A stretch of 36,534 nucleotides of DNA from positions 1-36,534 of the forward strand of contig QFNA01000002.1 of assembly GCA_003248395.1 (NCBI GenBank), in the 5' to 3' direction. A model generated the notes under the pieces. That model was not told the DNA's origin. It made no database searches and saw nothing but the letters and a program-made list of their open reading frames with translations. Origin of the DNA: Citromicrobium sp. GTDB taxonomy: Bacteria; Pseudomonadota; Alphaproteobacteria; Sphingomonadales; Sphingomonadaceae. A program made the position numbers and the translations under genes. Position 1 is the first letter of the stretch. Every line of letters begins with the position of its first letter. Shown here in pieces: positions 25,932 to 34,810 of the stretch.

Positions 25932-27184
25932 CAGATATCCTTTGCGAGCCGCAGGCCCGTAAATTGCCACCGCTGGTGCGGATAGAAGAAATTGCGGTAG
26001 CTGGCTCGCGAATGACCACGCGGTGTTGCGCAACTGGCTCCCTTCAGCACGAACTGACCGCTCATGAACTTGCCGTTATATTCGCCGACCGCACCGGCGG
26101 CAGGCGCGAAGCGCGGATAAGGCAGATAGGCTGACCTGGTAAACTGCCAAGTATCGCCGAATAAGCCTTCACTGCCAATCAGTGAGGGCGCACCAGCGCG
26201 GTCCAATTGGTTTCCGCCTGCAGGATCATGCGCCTCTGTTTCACCGGCCTGCCCGCGGGCAATCGCCTCCCATTCGAATTCCGTCGGCAGGCGAAATCCG
26301 GCCCAAGTGGCAAAGGCGTCGGCCTCATAATAGGAAATGTGCGTTACCGGCGCTGCGTCGCAGCGCGGTTGCCAACCCGCATGCGTGAAATGTTCGCCGT
26401 CGCGCCAATAGAGCGGCGCGCTAATTGCATTGTCGTTCACCCAAGCCCATCCGTCGGACAGCCATAGCGAGGGATCGCGATAGCCACCCTCAGCGATAAA
26501 CTCCGCCCATTCGCCATTCGTGACCAGTGTGGACGCGAGTGCGAAAGGCTCGAGCAGGACGCGGTGAGCGGGACCTTCGTTGTCGAATGCGAAACCATCT
26601 TGCTGATGTCCGACGCGTGCAATGCCACCGGGGTGGCTATACCAATCTCGATCAGAAACTTCGGGTACCCTCTCGTCCCTTTGCCAGATGGCCGGTCCCA
26701 GTGGATTCTGAAACAGAGCATGCTTGATATCTGTCAGTAGCAATTCCTGATGCTGCTGCTCGTGCGCCAGCCCCAGTTCAATCAGCGCGCGCAAGTCTTC
26801 GCGTTCCAGCAGAGGCCTAATTGCGGCATTCACATGCTCTCGCCAGTCAATGATTTCGTCTAGCGTTGGCCGCGACAGAATGCCCCGCGAAAATCGCGCC
26901 AGGCGTTCCCCCTCGCATTCGTAATAGGAATTGAAGACAAAGGGGAATTTCTCATCATACAGCGCATATCCGTCGAGATGGTCGCGCAGGAGAAAGGTTT
27001 CCCAGAACCATGTGGTATGCGCCAGATGCCATTTCGTCGGCGAAGCATCTTCCATGGACTGGAGCGTCGCATCGGCATCCGACAGCGGCTTAGCCAGTGC
27101 CTCGCTCAAGCCACGGACTGCCGTGAATCTTTCGGCTACCTCCGACCGGTCGGTGAAAACTTCGCTTCTGTGAGATCGGGTCAT
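25931..27184 (-). CDS. egtB: Ergothioneine sulfoxide synthase EgtB
   Basis: Iron-dependent enzyme that joins hercynine to a thiol donor (cysteine or gamma-glutamylcysteine) with oxygen. The 417-residue protein has a DinB-like N-terminal domain with HLAHTTWFWE (first histidine ligand near H53) and LGLAHEQQHQELL (H141 and H145). A C-terminal FGE-sulfatase domain follows, with FRLPTEFEWEAIARG and FVLKGASCATPRGHSRASYR. The ATG at 27184 has GGGGGAGG upstream. The open frame continues farther but without a better start. No EgtA, EgtC or EgtE is in the window, so the donor and the C-S lyase step are not settled by this locus. Confidence 0.95.
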   Translation of the reverse strand: MTRSHRSEVFTDRSEVAERFTAVRGLSEALAKPLSDADATLQSMEDASPTKWHLAHTTWFWETFLLRDHLDGYALYDEKFPFVFNSYYECEGERLARFSRGILSRPTLDEIIDWREHVNAAIRPLLEREDLRALIELGLAHEQQHQELLLTDIKHALFQNPLGPAIWQRDERVPEVSDRDWYSHPGGIARVGHQQDGFAFDNEGPAHRVLLEPFALASTLVTNGEWAEFIAEGGYRDPSLWLSDGWAWVNDNAISAPLYWRDGEHFTHAGWQPRCDAAPVTHISYYEADAFATWAGFRLPTEFEWEAIARGQAGETEAHDPAGGNQLDRAGAPSLIGSEGLFGDTWQFTRSAYLPYPRFAPAAGAVGEYNGKFMSGQFVLKGASCATPRGHSRASYRNFFYPHQRWQFTGLRLAKDI

Positions 27185-27316
27185 GCCCGGCCTCCCCCTC
27201 TCTTCGGCGTCATCGATAATGCGGCACGGCCCCTTATGGCGCACGTGCACACCGACTTAAAGGAAGGCGCGAAAGAAAGTTCCTATTTTGTCTTGCAGTT
27301 GGGGAGTGTCACTTGA

Positions 27317-28690
27317 TCAGGCGGCATCCGCCCTCTGCGTATCATGCGCAGCACCGATCGTCTCGGCGATCATGAAGGCAAGTTCGAGCGATTGCGCGGC
27401 ATTGAGGCGCGGATCGCAATGCGTGTGATACCGATCCTTGAGCGCTTCATCGGTGATGGCCACTGCACCGCCGACGCATTCGGTCACATCCTGACCGGTC
27501 ATCTCGATGTGAATACCGCCCGGGTGCGTACCTTCCGCACGATGCACGGCAAAGAAGCCGGTAACCTCGCGAAGGATCCGATCGAACGGCCGTGTCTTGT
27601 ACCCGCTATCCGATTTCACGACGTTGCCGTGCATCGGATCGCAACTCCAGACGACCGGATGTCCTTCCGCCTCAACTGCACGGACGAGACGCGGCAAGCC
27701 CTCCTCCACCTTGTCATGACCGAAGCGGCTGATCAGCGTGATGCGACCGGCCTCGCGCCCCGGGTTGAGCGTGTCGAGCAGCCCGAGCAGCACGTCAGTT
27801 TCCAGGCTCGGGCCGCACTTCATGCCCAGTGGATTGCCGATACCTCGAGCGAATTCGACATGCGCGCTGCCACCGAAACGCGTCCGATCGCCGATCCAAA
27901 GCATGTGGGCGCTGGTATCGTACCAATCGCCGGTCAGGCTGTCGCGCCGGGTCAGCGCCTGTTCGTAGGGCAGGAGCAGCGCTTCATGGCTGGTGTAGAA
28001 ACTGGTGCCCTGCAACTGGGGCACCGTCGCCGGATCGATCCCGCAGGCTTCCATGAAGTCGAGCGCTTCACCAATCCTGTCGGCAGTTTCGGCAAACTTC
28101 GCGGCCCACGGGCTTCGGCCCATGAAATCCAGCGTCCATTGGTGGACCTGACGCAGATTGGCATATCCGCCGCCGGCAAAAGCGCGCAGGAGATTGAGCG
28201 TGCTCGACGCCTGGAAATAGGCCCGAACCATGCGCTGCGGATCGTTTGTGCGCGTCACGGCATCGAATTCGATGCCGTTTACGTTGTCGCCGAAATAGCT
28301 CGGCAAGGTCACGTCACCCTGTGTTTCCGTGTCCGAACTGCGCGGCTTGGCAAACTGGCCTGCCATCCGGCCGATCTTCACCACGGGCTGCTTGCTGGCG
28401 AAGGTCATGACAACCGCCATCTGCAGCAGGACGCGAAATGTATCGCGAATGTTATTCGGGTGGAATTCCGCAAAACTTTCCGCGCAATCGCCGCCTTGCA
28501 GCAGAAATGCCTTGCCCGCCGACACGTCGGCCAGTTCGCGCTTCAGCGCGCGGGCTTCGCCTGCGAAAACCAGCGGGGGGTGTGACGAAAGCGCGTCGGT
28601 AGCCTCTGCCAGCGCGACCTGATCCTCGTAACGCGGCAAGTGCCGCGCTTCGAAATTCAGCCAGCTATCGGGTGCCCATTCGCGTGCCAT
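27317..28690 (-). CDS. 3-deoxy-7-phosphoheptulonate synthase, class II
   Basis: Joins phosphoenolpyruvate and erythrose-4-phosphate in the first step of aromatic amino-acid synthesis. The 457-residue class II (plant-like, AroAII) enzyme begins with WAPDSWLNFEARHLPRYED and has LLQGGDCAESFAEF with a metal-ligand cysteine. VKIGRMAGQFAKPRSSDTE, GRSPWAAKFAETADRI and MKCGPSLETDVLLGLLDTL follow, then VVWSCDPMHGNVV, GGIHIEMTGQDVTEC and THCDPRLNAAQSLELAFM. It starts at ATG 28690 and is full length. It is on the same strand as egtBD, with gaps of about 100-130 bases on both sides, so it is probably transcribed alone. Confidence 0.96.
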   Translation of the reverse strand: MAREWAPDSWLNFEARHLPRYEDQVALAEATDALSSHPPLVFAGEARALKRELADVSAGKAFLLQGGDCAESFAEFHPNNIRDTFRVLLQMAVVMTFASKQPVVKIGRMAGQFAKPRSSDTETQGDVTLPSYFGDNVNGIEFDAVTRTNDPQRMVRAYFQASSTLNLLRAFAGGGYANLRQVHQWTLDFMGRSPWAAKFAETADRIGEALDFMEACGIDPATVPQLQGTSFYTSHEALLLPYEQALTRRDSLTGDWYDTSAHMLWIGDRTRFGGSAHVEFARGIGNPLGMKCGPSLETDVLLGLLDTLNPGREAGRITLISRFGHDKVEEGLPRLVRAVEAEGHPVVWSCDPMHGNVVKSDSGYKTRPFDRILREVTGFFAVHRAEGTHPGGIHIEMTGQDVTECVGGAVAITDEALKDRYHTHCDPRLNAAQSLELAFMIAETIGAAHDTQRADAA

Positions 28691-28798
28691 TGCCTGTCCG
28701 TTCGATCACTCATTTCGGCTCAGGATCGAAGCCGATGCGAGGTTTTCGCACAAGCAGCATAAACTTGGCCAGCGGAAATGCGCGATTGCGGTGATCGA

Positions 28799-31768
28799 CT
28801 AGCGCCCGCTTACCGATGCATCGGCGGACGAACCAGCCGTAGCCAGTTGCTGGCCTTCCGGAATGACGGCCATCCGCCAAGCGCCAGCGCCGCCGAAGTA
28901 GCGTTTCGCCAGAGTGAGCATCGCGTCAGGCGTCGTCTGCGAGAAGTCATTGAGGAACCCACGCAGCGCCTCCATCCGCCGAGGATCACGGCTTGCACCC
29001 TGGACTTCGAGAAGCAGGAACATGTTGCCGCTCGAAAACCGCTCGTAATAATTGCGCAGCGGCTCGGTCACACGGGCCAGCTCGTCTTCGGTTGGCGGTG
29101 TGACGGTCAATTCCCTGGCGATCCGGTCGGCCTCGGTGAAGAACGCCTGCACATCCTGCGGACGCAATTGCGCGAAGCCCATGATTGACCCGCCGCTCTC
29201 GATATCGGTGGGCCAGTCGAGCCGGACAGAGGGGGCATAGCTTGCCCCTGCCCGCTCACGCATCGCATCGCGCAATCGATTGTTGAACACTTCCGTCAGG
29301 ATGGTGAGTTGGCGCGAGACACGAATTCCGTCGAGCCCGGCATCGGTCGGCCATGCAATAACGGCGGCAGCCTGGTTCTCGTCACCCTTGTGATAGCGCA
29401 CTTCGGTTTCACCGCCCGGCGCCACCTTCATTCCGCGCGCGAGGACCGCGGGATCGATCGGCTCGCGCTCGGGCAAGGCACCGAATGTCTCGCCAAGCGC
29501 CTTGAGCGCCTCTTCCTTGTCGTAGTCGCCGAAGATGAGCACCTCGACGGGGCCTTGCTTCAAGAGGGGCTCCCACACCTGGCGGAAGCCTTCCGGGGTG
29601 GCCGCGTCGAGCATCTCCGGTGACGGAGTGCGGAAGCGGCCGTCTTCATTGTAGAGCAGGTACTCCAGATCCCGATTGATCACCCCCGCAGGACTGGACG
29701 CGTAGCTCTGGTAGGCGATCTTTCCGGCAGCCTTTGCGCGGATCAGCGGGTTTTCGTCCCATCGCGGCATGCCGAGCTTCCCGGCAAAAAGGTAGAGCTG
29801 GTCAGCCAAATCCTGCTTGCGGGTCTGCGCGTCGAACACGAACGTGCCGTCATCGATCGAGAAATCGAAGCCCATCTTTCGCCCGGTGGAAATCCGGTCG
29901 AGCTCTTCCTGCCCCAATTCCCCGAGGCCTGAGCCGATCAGCGCGGTTTCGCCCAAGCCGATATAGGCCGCATCATCGGGCTCAAATGCGCGCATTCCCG
30001 CTCCGAAACGAACTTTGACCGCGACCCGGCCCGGCTCGTAATTGTTGGCGAGCAACAATGCCGTCACGCCGTTGGCGAACTCGACGCGCTCGATATTTCC
30101 GAGCGGCATTGCCGTGCGTGACACGATTTCGCCGGGTTGGCCTATAGGGGGCAATTCGTCGAAAGAAATGGTCTGCGCTGCCAATCGCGCATTGTCCGCC
30201 GCTTCGACCGGGGCGAGCAAGGCCTGGCGCATCTCCGCCTCGCTAGCTTCACCGCTCTCCGGCGTCACATAGGTCGCCCGGATCACCTCGCCGTCAAAAA
30301 GCTTGCGCGTTTCCTCAAGTACGGTCGCGGGCGTCGCCTTTTCCTTCATGGAATTGAACACCATCAGGAACGTCTCAGGGGCGGCGATGGCCTCTCTGAT
30401 GTCTACGGCGTTGACCAGATCGTCCGCATAGCCGGACCCGGCCAGCACCGAGCGTTGCTCGACGAGGTTGGCATAGCCCACCTCCATCTCCGCAAGCTCG
30501 CGAGCCATTTCCTCTTCCGTCGGCGGATTTGTCACCGCATCCGCTATGACCGACCGCACGTCGGAAAGCGCCGCTTCCCAATCGTCGGTCAGCGGGGCGA
30601 ACTGGATCAGCGTCGCGTGCGTCGAGCGACTGATCTTGGACTCGCTTGCTTGCGCATAAAGGTAGCTGCCCCCCGCACGCGCACGCGCTTCCAGACGCCG
30701 GTTGATCAATTGCAGCGCCAGCTGCTCGCGCAAGCGCCCCTCGTTATAGACGATCGTATCGTCAACCTGTCGCCATGGCCGGAAATACCCATAGGTGAAA
30801 GCGCGGGGCAGCGTCGGCTCGACAAGGGTCGCCACCTCGCCCACCGGATTGGCCGGATCGGCACCCTGTGGTGCAGCGGGGTCGCCAAATTCGGGCGGTT
30901 GCGGTGCTTCGCCCGACACGCTCCAGTCGTTGAAATACTTCTCGATAACGGAAGCGAACAGCACCGGATCGAGATCACCCACCACGGAAATCACGGTGTT
31001 TTCAGGCCGATACCAGCGCGAATAGAAATCGGTGACCGAGTCCCCATCCGCCGCATTCAGCGTTTCCTCGGTGCCGATCGTGAGCCGCTCTGCCAGCCTC
31101 TGCCCGGCGAACAGCGTCTGCATCGACATTTCGCTCACGCGTTCGCCCGGACCGCCGCGCTCGCGCTTCTCGGCCAGCACAATGGGGACCTCGGTTTTCA
31201 CATTCGCATCGGAAAGCACCGGCGCCTGGATCATGCCAGACAGCAGCTTCATGCTCTCGTCGAGCTTGGCCGCAGTGATGTTGGGAAGGTCGAGCTTGAA
31301 GACCGTATGGGTCGGACTCGTTTCGGCGTTCGTATCGCTGCCGAACGTCGCACCCAGCCTTTGCCACGTCGGTATTGCCTCCGACACGCCCAGATAGCGG
31401 CTCTCGCGAAACAGCAGGTGTTCCAGCAAATGCGCATAGCCGAGCTCATTATCGCGCTCGTAGAGAGAGCCAGCATCGATGCGCACCCGGATGGAGACCT
31501 GGTTAGGCGGCACGCCGTTGTTGCGCACGCCGTAGCGCAAACCGTTCTCCAGCTCGCCGAACTGCCATTCCTCGTCGCGCGGAACGTCGCTGTTCTCGTA
31601 AATCCACGGGGTCTCGCCAACCGCCTGAAGCGACTGCGGACGAGGAGCCTCGGCCTGGACCGGGGTTTGCGTGGCTTCGCCGACCTGAGCCTGTACAGAT
31701 GGGACAGCCAGCAACATTGCGGGAAGGATGAGCGCGAAACGCCGGGCGGCGCGCGTATAATGGTTCAT
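28799..31768 (-). CDS. Secreted M16-family zinc metalloprotease
   Basis: Large periplasmic insulinase-like peptidase of 989 residues with a signal peptide (RRFALILPAMLLAVPSVQAQ). The inverted zinc site HLLEH is at residues 113-117, followed by KRERGGPGERVSEM about 75 residues on, where the third ligand glutamate is expected. The protein is two M16 halves in tandem: the N-terminal half is catalytic, and the C-terminal half (about residues 560-980) has no HxxEH and is structural. ATG 31768 is chosen because the signal peptide begins there; the open frame continues 230 codons upstream into the nfu region and is a shadow. The gene is divergent from the Nfu gene. Confidence 0.93.
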   Translation of the reverse strand: MNHYTRAARRFALILPAMLLAVPSVQAQVGEATQTPVQAEAPRPQSLQAVGETPWIYENSDVPRDEEWQFGELENGLRYGVRNNGVPPNQVSIRVRIDAGSLYERDNELGYAHLLEHLLFRESRYLGVSEAIPTWQRLGATFGSDTNAETSPTHTVFKLDLPNITAAKLDESMKLLSGMIQAPVLSDANVKTEVPIVLAEKRERGGPGERVSEMSMQTLFAGQRLAERLTIGTEETLNAADGDSVTDFYSRWYRPENTVISVVGDLDPVLFASVIEKYFNDWSVSGEAPQPPEFGDPAAPQGADPANPVGEVATLVEPTLPRAFTYGYFRPWRQVDDTIVYNEGRLREQLALQLINRRLEARARAGGSYLYAQASESKISRSTHATLIQFAPLTDDWEAALSDVRSVIADAVTNPPTEEEMARELAEMEVGYANLVEQRSVLAGSGYADDLVNAVDIREAIAAPETFLMVFNSMKEKATPATVLEETRKLFDGEVIRATYVTPESGEASEAEMRQALLAPVEAADNARLAAQTISFDELPPIGQPGEIVSRTAMPLGNIERVEFANGVTALLLANNYEPGRVAVKVRFGAGMRAFEPDDAAYIGLGETALIGSGLGELGQEELDRISTGRKMGFDFSIDDGTFVFDAQTRKQDLADQLYLFAGKLGMPRWDENPLIRAKAAGKIAYQSYASSPAGVINRDLEYLLYNEDGRFRTPSPEMLDAATPEGFRQVWEPLLKQGPVEVLIFGDYDKEEALKALGETFGALPEREPIDPAVLARGMKVAPGGETEVRYHKGDENQAAAVIAWPTDAGLDGIRVSRQLTILTEVFNNRLRDAMRERAGASYAPSVRLDWPTDIESGGSIMGFAQLRPQDVQAFFTEADRIARELTVTPPTEDELARVTEPLRNYYERFSSGNMFLLLEVQGASRDPRRMEALRGFLNDFSQTTPDAMLTLAKRYFGGAGAWRMAVIPEGQQLATAGSSADASVSGR

Positions 31769-31867
31769 GGCCGGGCTTATAGGTGGTCGATGAATGAAGG
31801 GATAGTGAACATGCCGAATAAGCAATCCGGCTTGCCGCTGGTTCCCGCCATCCCTACATCGGACACC

Positions 31868-32449
31868 ATGTTTATCGAGACCGAAACCACGCCAAACCCC
31901 TCGAGCCTCAAGTTCCTGCCCGGCCGCCCGGTCATGCAGCAGGGTTCGCGCGAGTTCGCCACGCCGGAGGCGGCAGAAGCCAGCCCGCTGGCGCAGGGAA
32001 TTTTCGACACGGGCGAGGTCGTAAATGTTTTCTTCGGGGCGGATTTCATCAGTGTGACCGCGGCCCCCGGCGTCTCGTGGACCGATCTCAAGCCGCAGGT
32101 TCTGTCGATTCTGCTCGATCACTTCGTATCGGAGGCACCGCTCTTCGCACAAGGTTCGGCGGCTGGCATCGCTGTCCCGGCAGAGGATACCGACCTTTTG
32201 GTCGAAGAACGCGAGGAAGATGCCGACATCGTTGCGCAGATTCATGAGCTGCTGGACACTCGCGTGCGCCCAGCGGTGGCAGGCGATGGTGGGGACATTC
32301 AGTATCGCGGCTATCGCGACGGCATCGTTCATCTGCAGATGCAGGGCGCCTGTTCGGGTTGCCCTTCGTCGACAGCTACGCTCAAGCACGGGATCGAAGG
32401 GCTGCTGAAACATTATGTGCCCGAGGTCGTTGAAGTCCGCGCAGCCTGA
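31868..32449 (+). CDS. Nfu-type iron-sulfur cluster scaffold protein
   Basis: Carrier of 4Fe-4S clusters to target proteins. The 193-residue product has an N-terminal Nfu domain (MFIETETTPNPSSLKFLPGR to about residue 90) and a C-terminal NifU domain with the cluster-binding GACSGCPSST (C162 and C165). The start at ATG 31868 fits the family, but there is no ribosome binding site before it. An in-frame ATG at 31811 follows GAAGGGA with good spacing and would add 19 residues (MPNKQSGLPLV...). Which start is used is open. A nitroreductase gene follows after 23 bases, so the two are probably cotranscribed. Confidence 0.93.
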   Translation: MFIETETTPNPSSLKFLPGRPVMQQGSREFATPEAAEASPLAQGIFDTGEVVNVFFGADFISVTAAPGVSWTDLKPQVLSILLDHFVSEAPLFAQGSAAGIAVPAEDTDLLVEEREEDADIVAQIHELLDTRVRPAVAGDGGDIQYRGYRDGIVHLQMQGACSGCPSSTATLKHGIEGLLKHYVPEVVEVRAA

Positions 32450-32472
32450 ACGGCACATTCTCCGGAGTTACA

Positions 32473-33081
32473 ATGAACAAGCAATTCCACGGCCACACGC
32501 TTTCGGCCGACGCACTCGATCAACTTTTCCGCGAAGCACGCAGCTATAACGACTGGCTCGACAAGCCGGTATCCGACGACCAAATTCACGGCATCTACGA
32601 ATTGCTGAAAATGGGTCCGACGTCGGCCAATATGCAGCCGTCGCGCATCGTCTGGGTCAAGTCCGACGAGGCGAAGAAGAAGCTTCTCGACTGCGTCTCC
32701 GAGGGCAACCACGACAAGGTCGAGGCCGCGCCGGTCACTGCCATCATCGGTTACGACATCGATTTCCACGAAGAATTGCCGTGGCTGTTCCCGCACAACG
32801 ATGCGAAGAGCTGGTTCGAAGGAGACGAGGACGGGCGCAAGGAAGGCGCGTTTCGCAACTCGTCGCTGCAGGGTGCATACCTGATGCTTGCCGCTCGCGC
32901 TGTCGGTCTCGACTGCGGCCCGATGTCGGGTTTCGACAATGACAAGGTCGACAAGGCCTTTTTCGCCGATAATCCCAAACATCGCAGCAACTTCATTTGC
33001 GCGATCGGCTATGGCGATACGAAATCGATTTTCGAGCGCAGCCCGCGGCCCAATTTCGACAAGTTCAACATCATCGCCTGA
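32473..33081 (+). CDS. RutE/HadB-like nitroreductase, malonic semialdehyde reductase type
   Basis: FMN-dependent NAD(P)H oxidoreductase of the nitroreductase fold, 202 residues. The start matches the RutE/HadB subgroup: LDQLFREARSYNDWLDKPVS, then LLKMGPTSANMQPSRI. Later segments are FRNSSLQGAYLMLAARAVG and CGPMSGFDNDKVDKAFF. In E. coli RutE reduces malonic semialdehyde, but no other rut gene is near, so here the substrate is unknown. The ATG at 32473 has GGAG in a good position. It is complete and lies in the same direction as the nfu and tsaB genes. Confidence 0.9.
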   Translation: MNKQFHGHTLSADALDQLFREARSYNDWLDKPVSDDQIHGIYELLKMGPTSANMQPSRIVWVKSDEAKKKLLDCVSEGNHDKVEAAPVTAIIGYDIDFHEELPWLFPHNDAKSWFEGDEDGRKEGAFRNSSLQGAYLMLAARAVGLDCGPMSGFDNDKVDKAFFADNPKHRSNFICAIGYGDTKSIFERSPRPNFDKFNIIA

Positions 33082-33119
33082 CTTGAAGCGCTGCGTTTGC
33101 TGCGGCAAGGGCGGCGGCA

Positions 33120-33737
33120 ATGCGCACACTGGTAATCGAGACCGCAACCGAAGCTTGCTCGGTCGCCCTGTTCGAGGGGTCGGCCCTGATTGATGCCCGT
33201 CACGAATTGCTAGGGCGTGGGCATGCGGAGCGGCTGGTGCCGGTAATCGCCGCAATGGCCGATAACGGTCGGTCCGACGAGATTCATGTTTCGCTTGGGC
33301 CCGGAAGCTTCACAGGCATTCGCATCGGCATCGCCGCCGCGCGTGCGCTGGGTATTGCGTGGTCGGCGAGAGTGCGCGGCTATCCGACGCTGGGACTGGT
33401 CGCGACCATGGCGCGTCGAGGCGGGGCAGGCGATGTGACCGTTTGCATGAGCGGCGGACATGGCGAATGGTTCGTGCAGGATTTCGACGCGGTAGGCTTG
33501 CCGCGAAGCCCCGCCTCATCAATGTCGCCCGAAGCCCTCGCCGAGCGCGGTGCGTCCCCTCATGTCGCAGGGTCGAAGGCGGAGCGCTTTGTCCAGTCGC
33601 AGCCTGCTGGAAGGTATCTGGCGCTCAACCTCCTTCCCGATGCGCGGAGCGCCAGCGGCATGCCCACCGCGCTGATCAGCGACGATCTCACCCCGCTCTA
33701 CGGTCGTCCGCCCGACGCCAAAGTTCCTGCCCAGTGA
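33120..33737 (+). CDS. tsaB: tRNA threonylcarbamoyladenosine biosynthesis protein TsaB
   Basis: Partner of TsaD in making the t6A modification of tRNAs that read ANN codons. The 205-residue, ASKHA-fold protein begins with LVIETATEACSVALFEG, has HAERLVPVIAAM and the strongly conserved SLGPGSFTGIRIGIAAARAL. The second half is less conserved, as usual. The ATG at 33120 has GGGCGGCGG before it. The stop overlaps the rimI start as GTGA, and the tsaB-rimI pairing is common and supports both calls. Confidence 0.95.
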   Translation: MRTLVIETATEACSVALFEGSALIDARHELLGRGHAERLVPVIAAMADNGRSDEIHVSLGPGSFTGIRIGIAAARALGIAWSARVRGYPTLGLVATMARRGGAGDVTVCMSGGHGEWFVQDFDAVGLPRSPASSMSPEALAERGASPHVAGSKAERFVQSQPAGRYLALNLLPDARSASGMPTALISDDLTPLYGRPPDAKVPAQ

Positions 33738-34195
33738 CCGATCTCGATCAGATCATGGCGGTCATGGATGTCGCCTTCGACCCCCACTATCGCGAAGCCT
33801 GGTCGCGCCGGCAGGTCGAAGATTCGCTCGAATTGCCGACTACCTTTCTTCTGCTTGCCGATCGAAGTGGCGAGGAGCCGGTCGAAGGCAGTCAGGCCGC
33901 TGGCTTCATACTTGCGCGACAAATCATCGACGAGGTCGAACTGTTGTTGATCGGTGTGGCACCTCATCAACGCGGCAAAGGCGTTGGTCGAAAACTACTG
34001 GACCGTTTCGAAGAATTCGCTCTTGGCAGAGGTGCTCATAAATTGTTCCTGGAAATGCGGGCGAACAATCCGGCGGAGACTCTATATCGCAGCGAAGGCT
34101 TTAAACCAATCGGCCGAAGACAGGATTACTATCGCACACTTTCGGGAGACCATCTCGATGCGATCACCTTCGAGAAAAGCCTGAAGGATAGTTAA
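33734..34195 (+). CDS. rimI: Ribosomal-protein-alanine N-acetyltransferase RimI-like
   Basis: GNAT-family acetyltransferase of 153 residues, thought to acetylate the N-terminus of ribosomal protein S18. It shows EAWSRRQVEDSLELP, VELLLIGVAPHQRGKGVGRKLL with the acetyl-CoA-binding QRGKGVG loop, and the motif B segment FLEMRANNPAETLYRSEGF followed by GRRQDYYR. The start is GTG 33734, overlapping the tsaB stop by four bases. There is no other gene after it for about 100 bases, so it ends the tsaB unit. Confidence 0.93.
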   Translation: MTDLDQIMAVMDVAFDPHYREAWSRRQVEDSLELPTTFLLLADRSGEEPVEGSQAAGFILARQIIDEVELLLIGVAPHQRGKGVGRKLLDRFEEFALGRGAHKLFLEMRANNPAETLYRSEGFKPIGRRQDYYRTLSGDHLDAITFEKSLKDS

Positions 34196-34248
34196 TACTC
34201 TTTCCAAGTTGTATTTTTGCGACAAATGCCTGAATTGGCGAAATGCTG

Positions 34249-34278
34249 TTGGACTTCGTCACACCGAAGCGATAATGT
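34249..34278 (+). promoter_or_regulatory. Candidate mucR promoter
   Basis: TTGGAC (34249-34254) and TAATGT (34273-34278) have an 18-base spacer and lie just before the mucR ribosome binding site AAAGGAGA. Inside the spacer, the inverted pair CTTCG/CGAAG (34254-34258 and 34265-34269) could be an operator. The whole gap from 34196 to 34298 is visibly A+T-richer than the genes around it, as expected for a target of Ros/MucR-type proteins. The promoter has not been tested. Confidence 0.45.
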
Positions 34279-34298
34279 GTGCACGAAAAGGAGATTAA

Positions 34299-34739
34299 AT
34301 GGTGGAAGAATTCGAGACCGACATGACGGAAACGCTGATTACGCTCACGTCGGATATTGTCGCGGCACACGTCAGCAATAATAACGTCGCCGTCGATGAA
34401 GTTCCCGTGCTGATTCAAAACGTTTATTCGGCACTTGCCGGCCTGGATCTCGCTGGCGAGCAAGACGAGCCGCGGCCCGACCCTGCGGTTTCGGTGCGTG
34501 CTTCAGTAAAGAAAGATCACATCGTCTGTCTCGATTGCGGCAAGAAGATGAAGATGCTCAAGCGCCATTTGTCGACCGAACACGATATGTCGCCGGAAGA
34601 ATATCGTGCACGCTGGGAATTGCCGGTCGATTATCCCATGGTTGCACCCGATTACGCCGATACGCGGCGCGATCTGGCGAAGAAAATCGGCCTCGGCCGC
34701 AAGCCTGGTCAGAAGCGCGGACGCAAGAAATCGTCCTGA
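34299..34739 (+). CDS. MucR/Ros-family zinc-finger transcriptional regulator
   Basis: DNA-binding regulator of 146 residues typical of alphaproteobacteria. The N-terminal half is helical (TETLITLTSDIVAAHVSNN, used for oligomerisation in MucR). The central zinc finger is C77-L-D-C80 with H90 and H95 in MLKRHLSTEH. The C-terminal MSPEEYRARWELPVDYPM and the basic tail GLGRKPGQKRGRKKSS follow the family pattern. A clear ribosome binding site, AAGGAGA, precedes the ATG. MucR proteins often bind AT-rich promoters and regulate themselves; the AT-rich leader fits. It ends before a strong terminator. Confidence 0.95.
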   Translation: MVEEFETDMTETLITLTSDIVAAHVSNNNVAVDEVPVLIQNVYSALAGLDLAGEQDEPRPDPAVSVRASVKKDHIVCLDCGKKMKMLKRHLSTEHDMSPEEYRARWELPVDYPMVAPDYADTRRDLAKKIGLGRKPGQKRGRKKSS

Positions 34740-34762
34740 GCGGACTGCCGACTTGAGAATAG

Positions 34763-34794
34763 CGCCCCTGCACTCTAAGTGTCAGGGGCGTTTT
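34763..34794 (+). terminator. Rho-independent terminator after mucR
   Basis: CGCCCCTG (34763-34770) pairs with CAGGGGCG (34783-34790), with extra ACT/AGT pairing inside the loop, and is followed by TTTT. It lies 23 bases after the mucR stop and about 17 bases before the fur start. Confidence 0.88.
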
Positions 34795-34810
34795 CAAATG
34801 GGGAGCCGAC

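Noticed and set aside
27344..28585. Long plus-strand frame opposite the DAHP synthase
   Set aside because: Class II DAHP synthase is unmistakable on the minus strand; this frame has no recognisable motifs.
30137..31867. Long plus-strand extension upstream of the Nfu start
   Set aside because: It is antisense to the M16 protease; only the part from about 31811 or 31868 resembles the Nfu family.
31769..32458. Upstream extension of the M16 frame through the Nfu gene
   Set aside because: The signal peptide begins at 31768, and the region above it is the antisense of Nfu.
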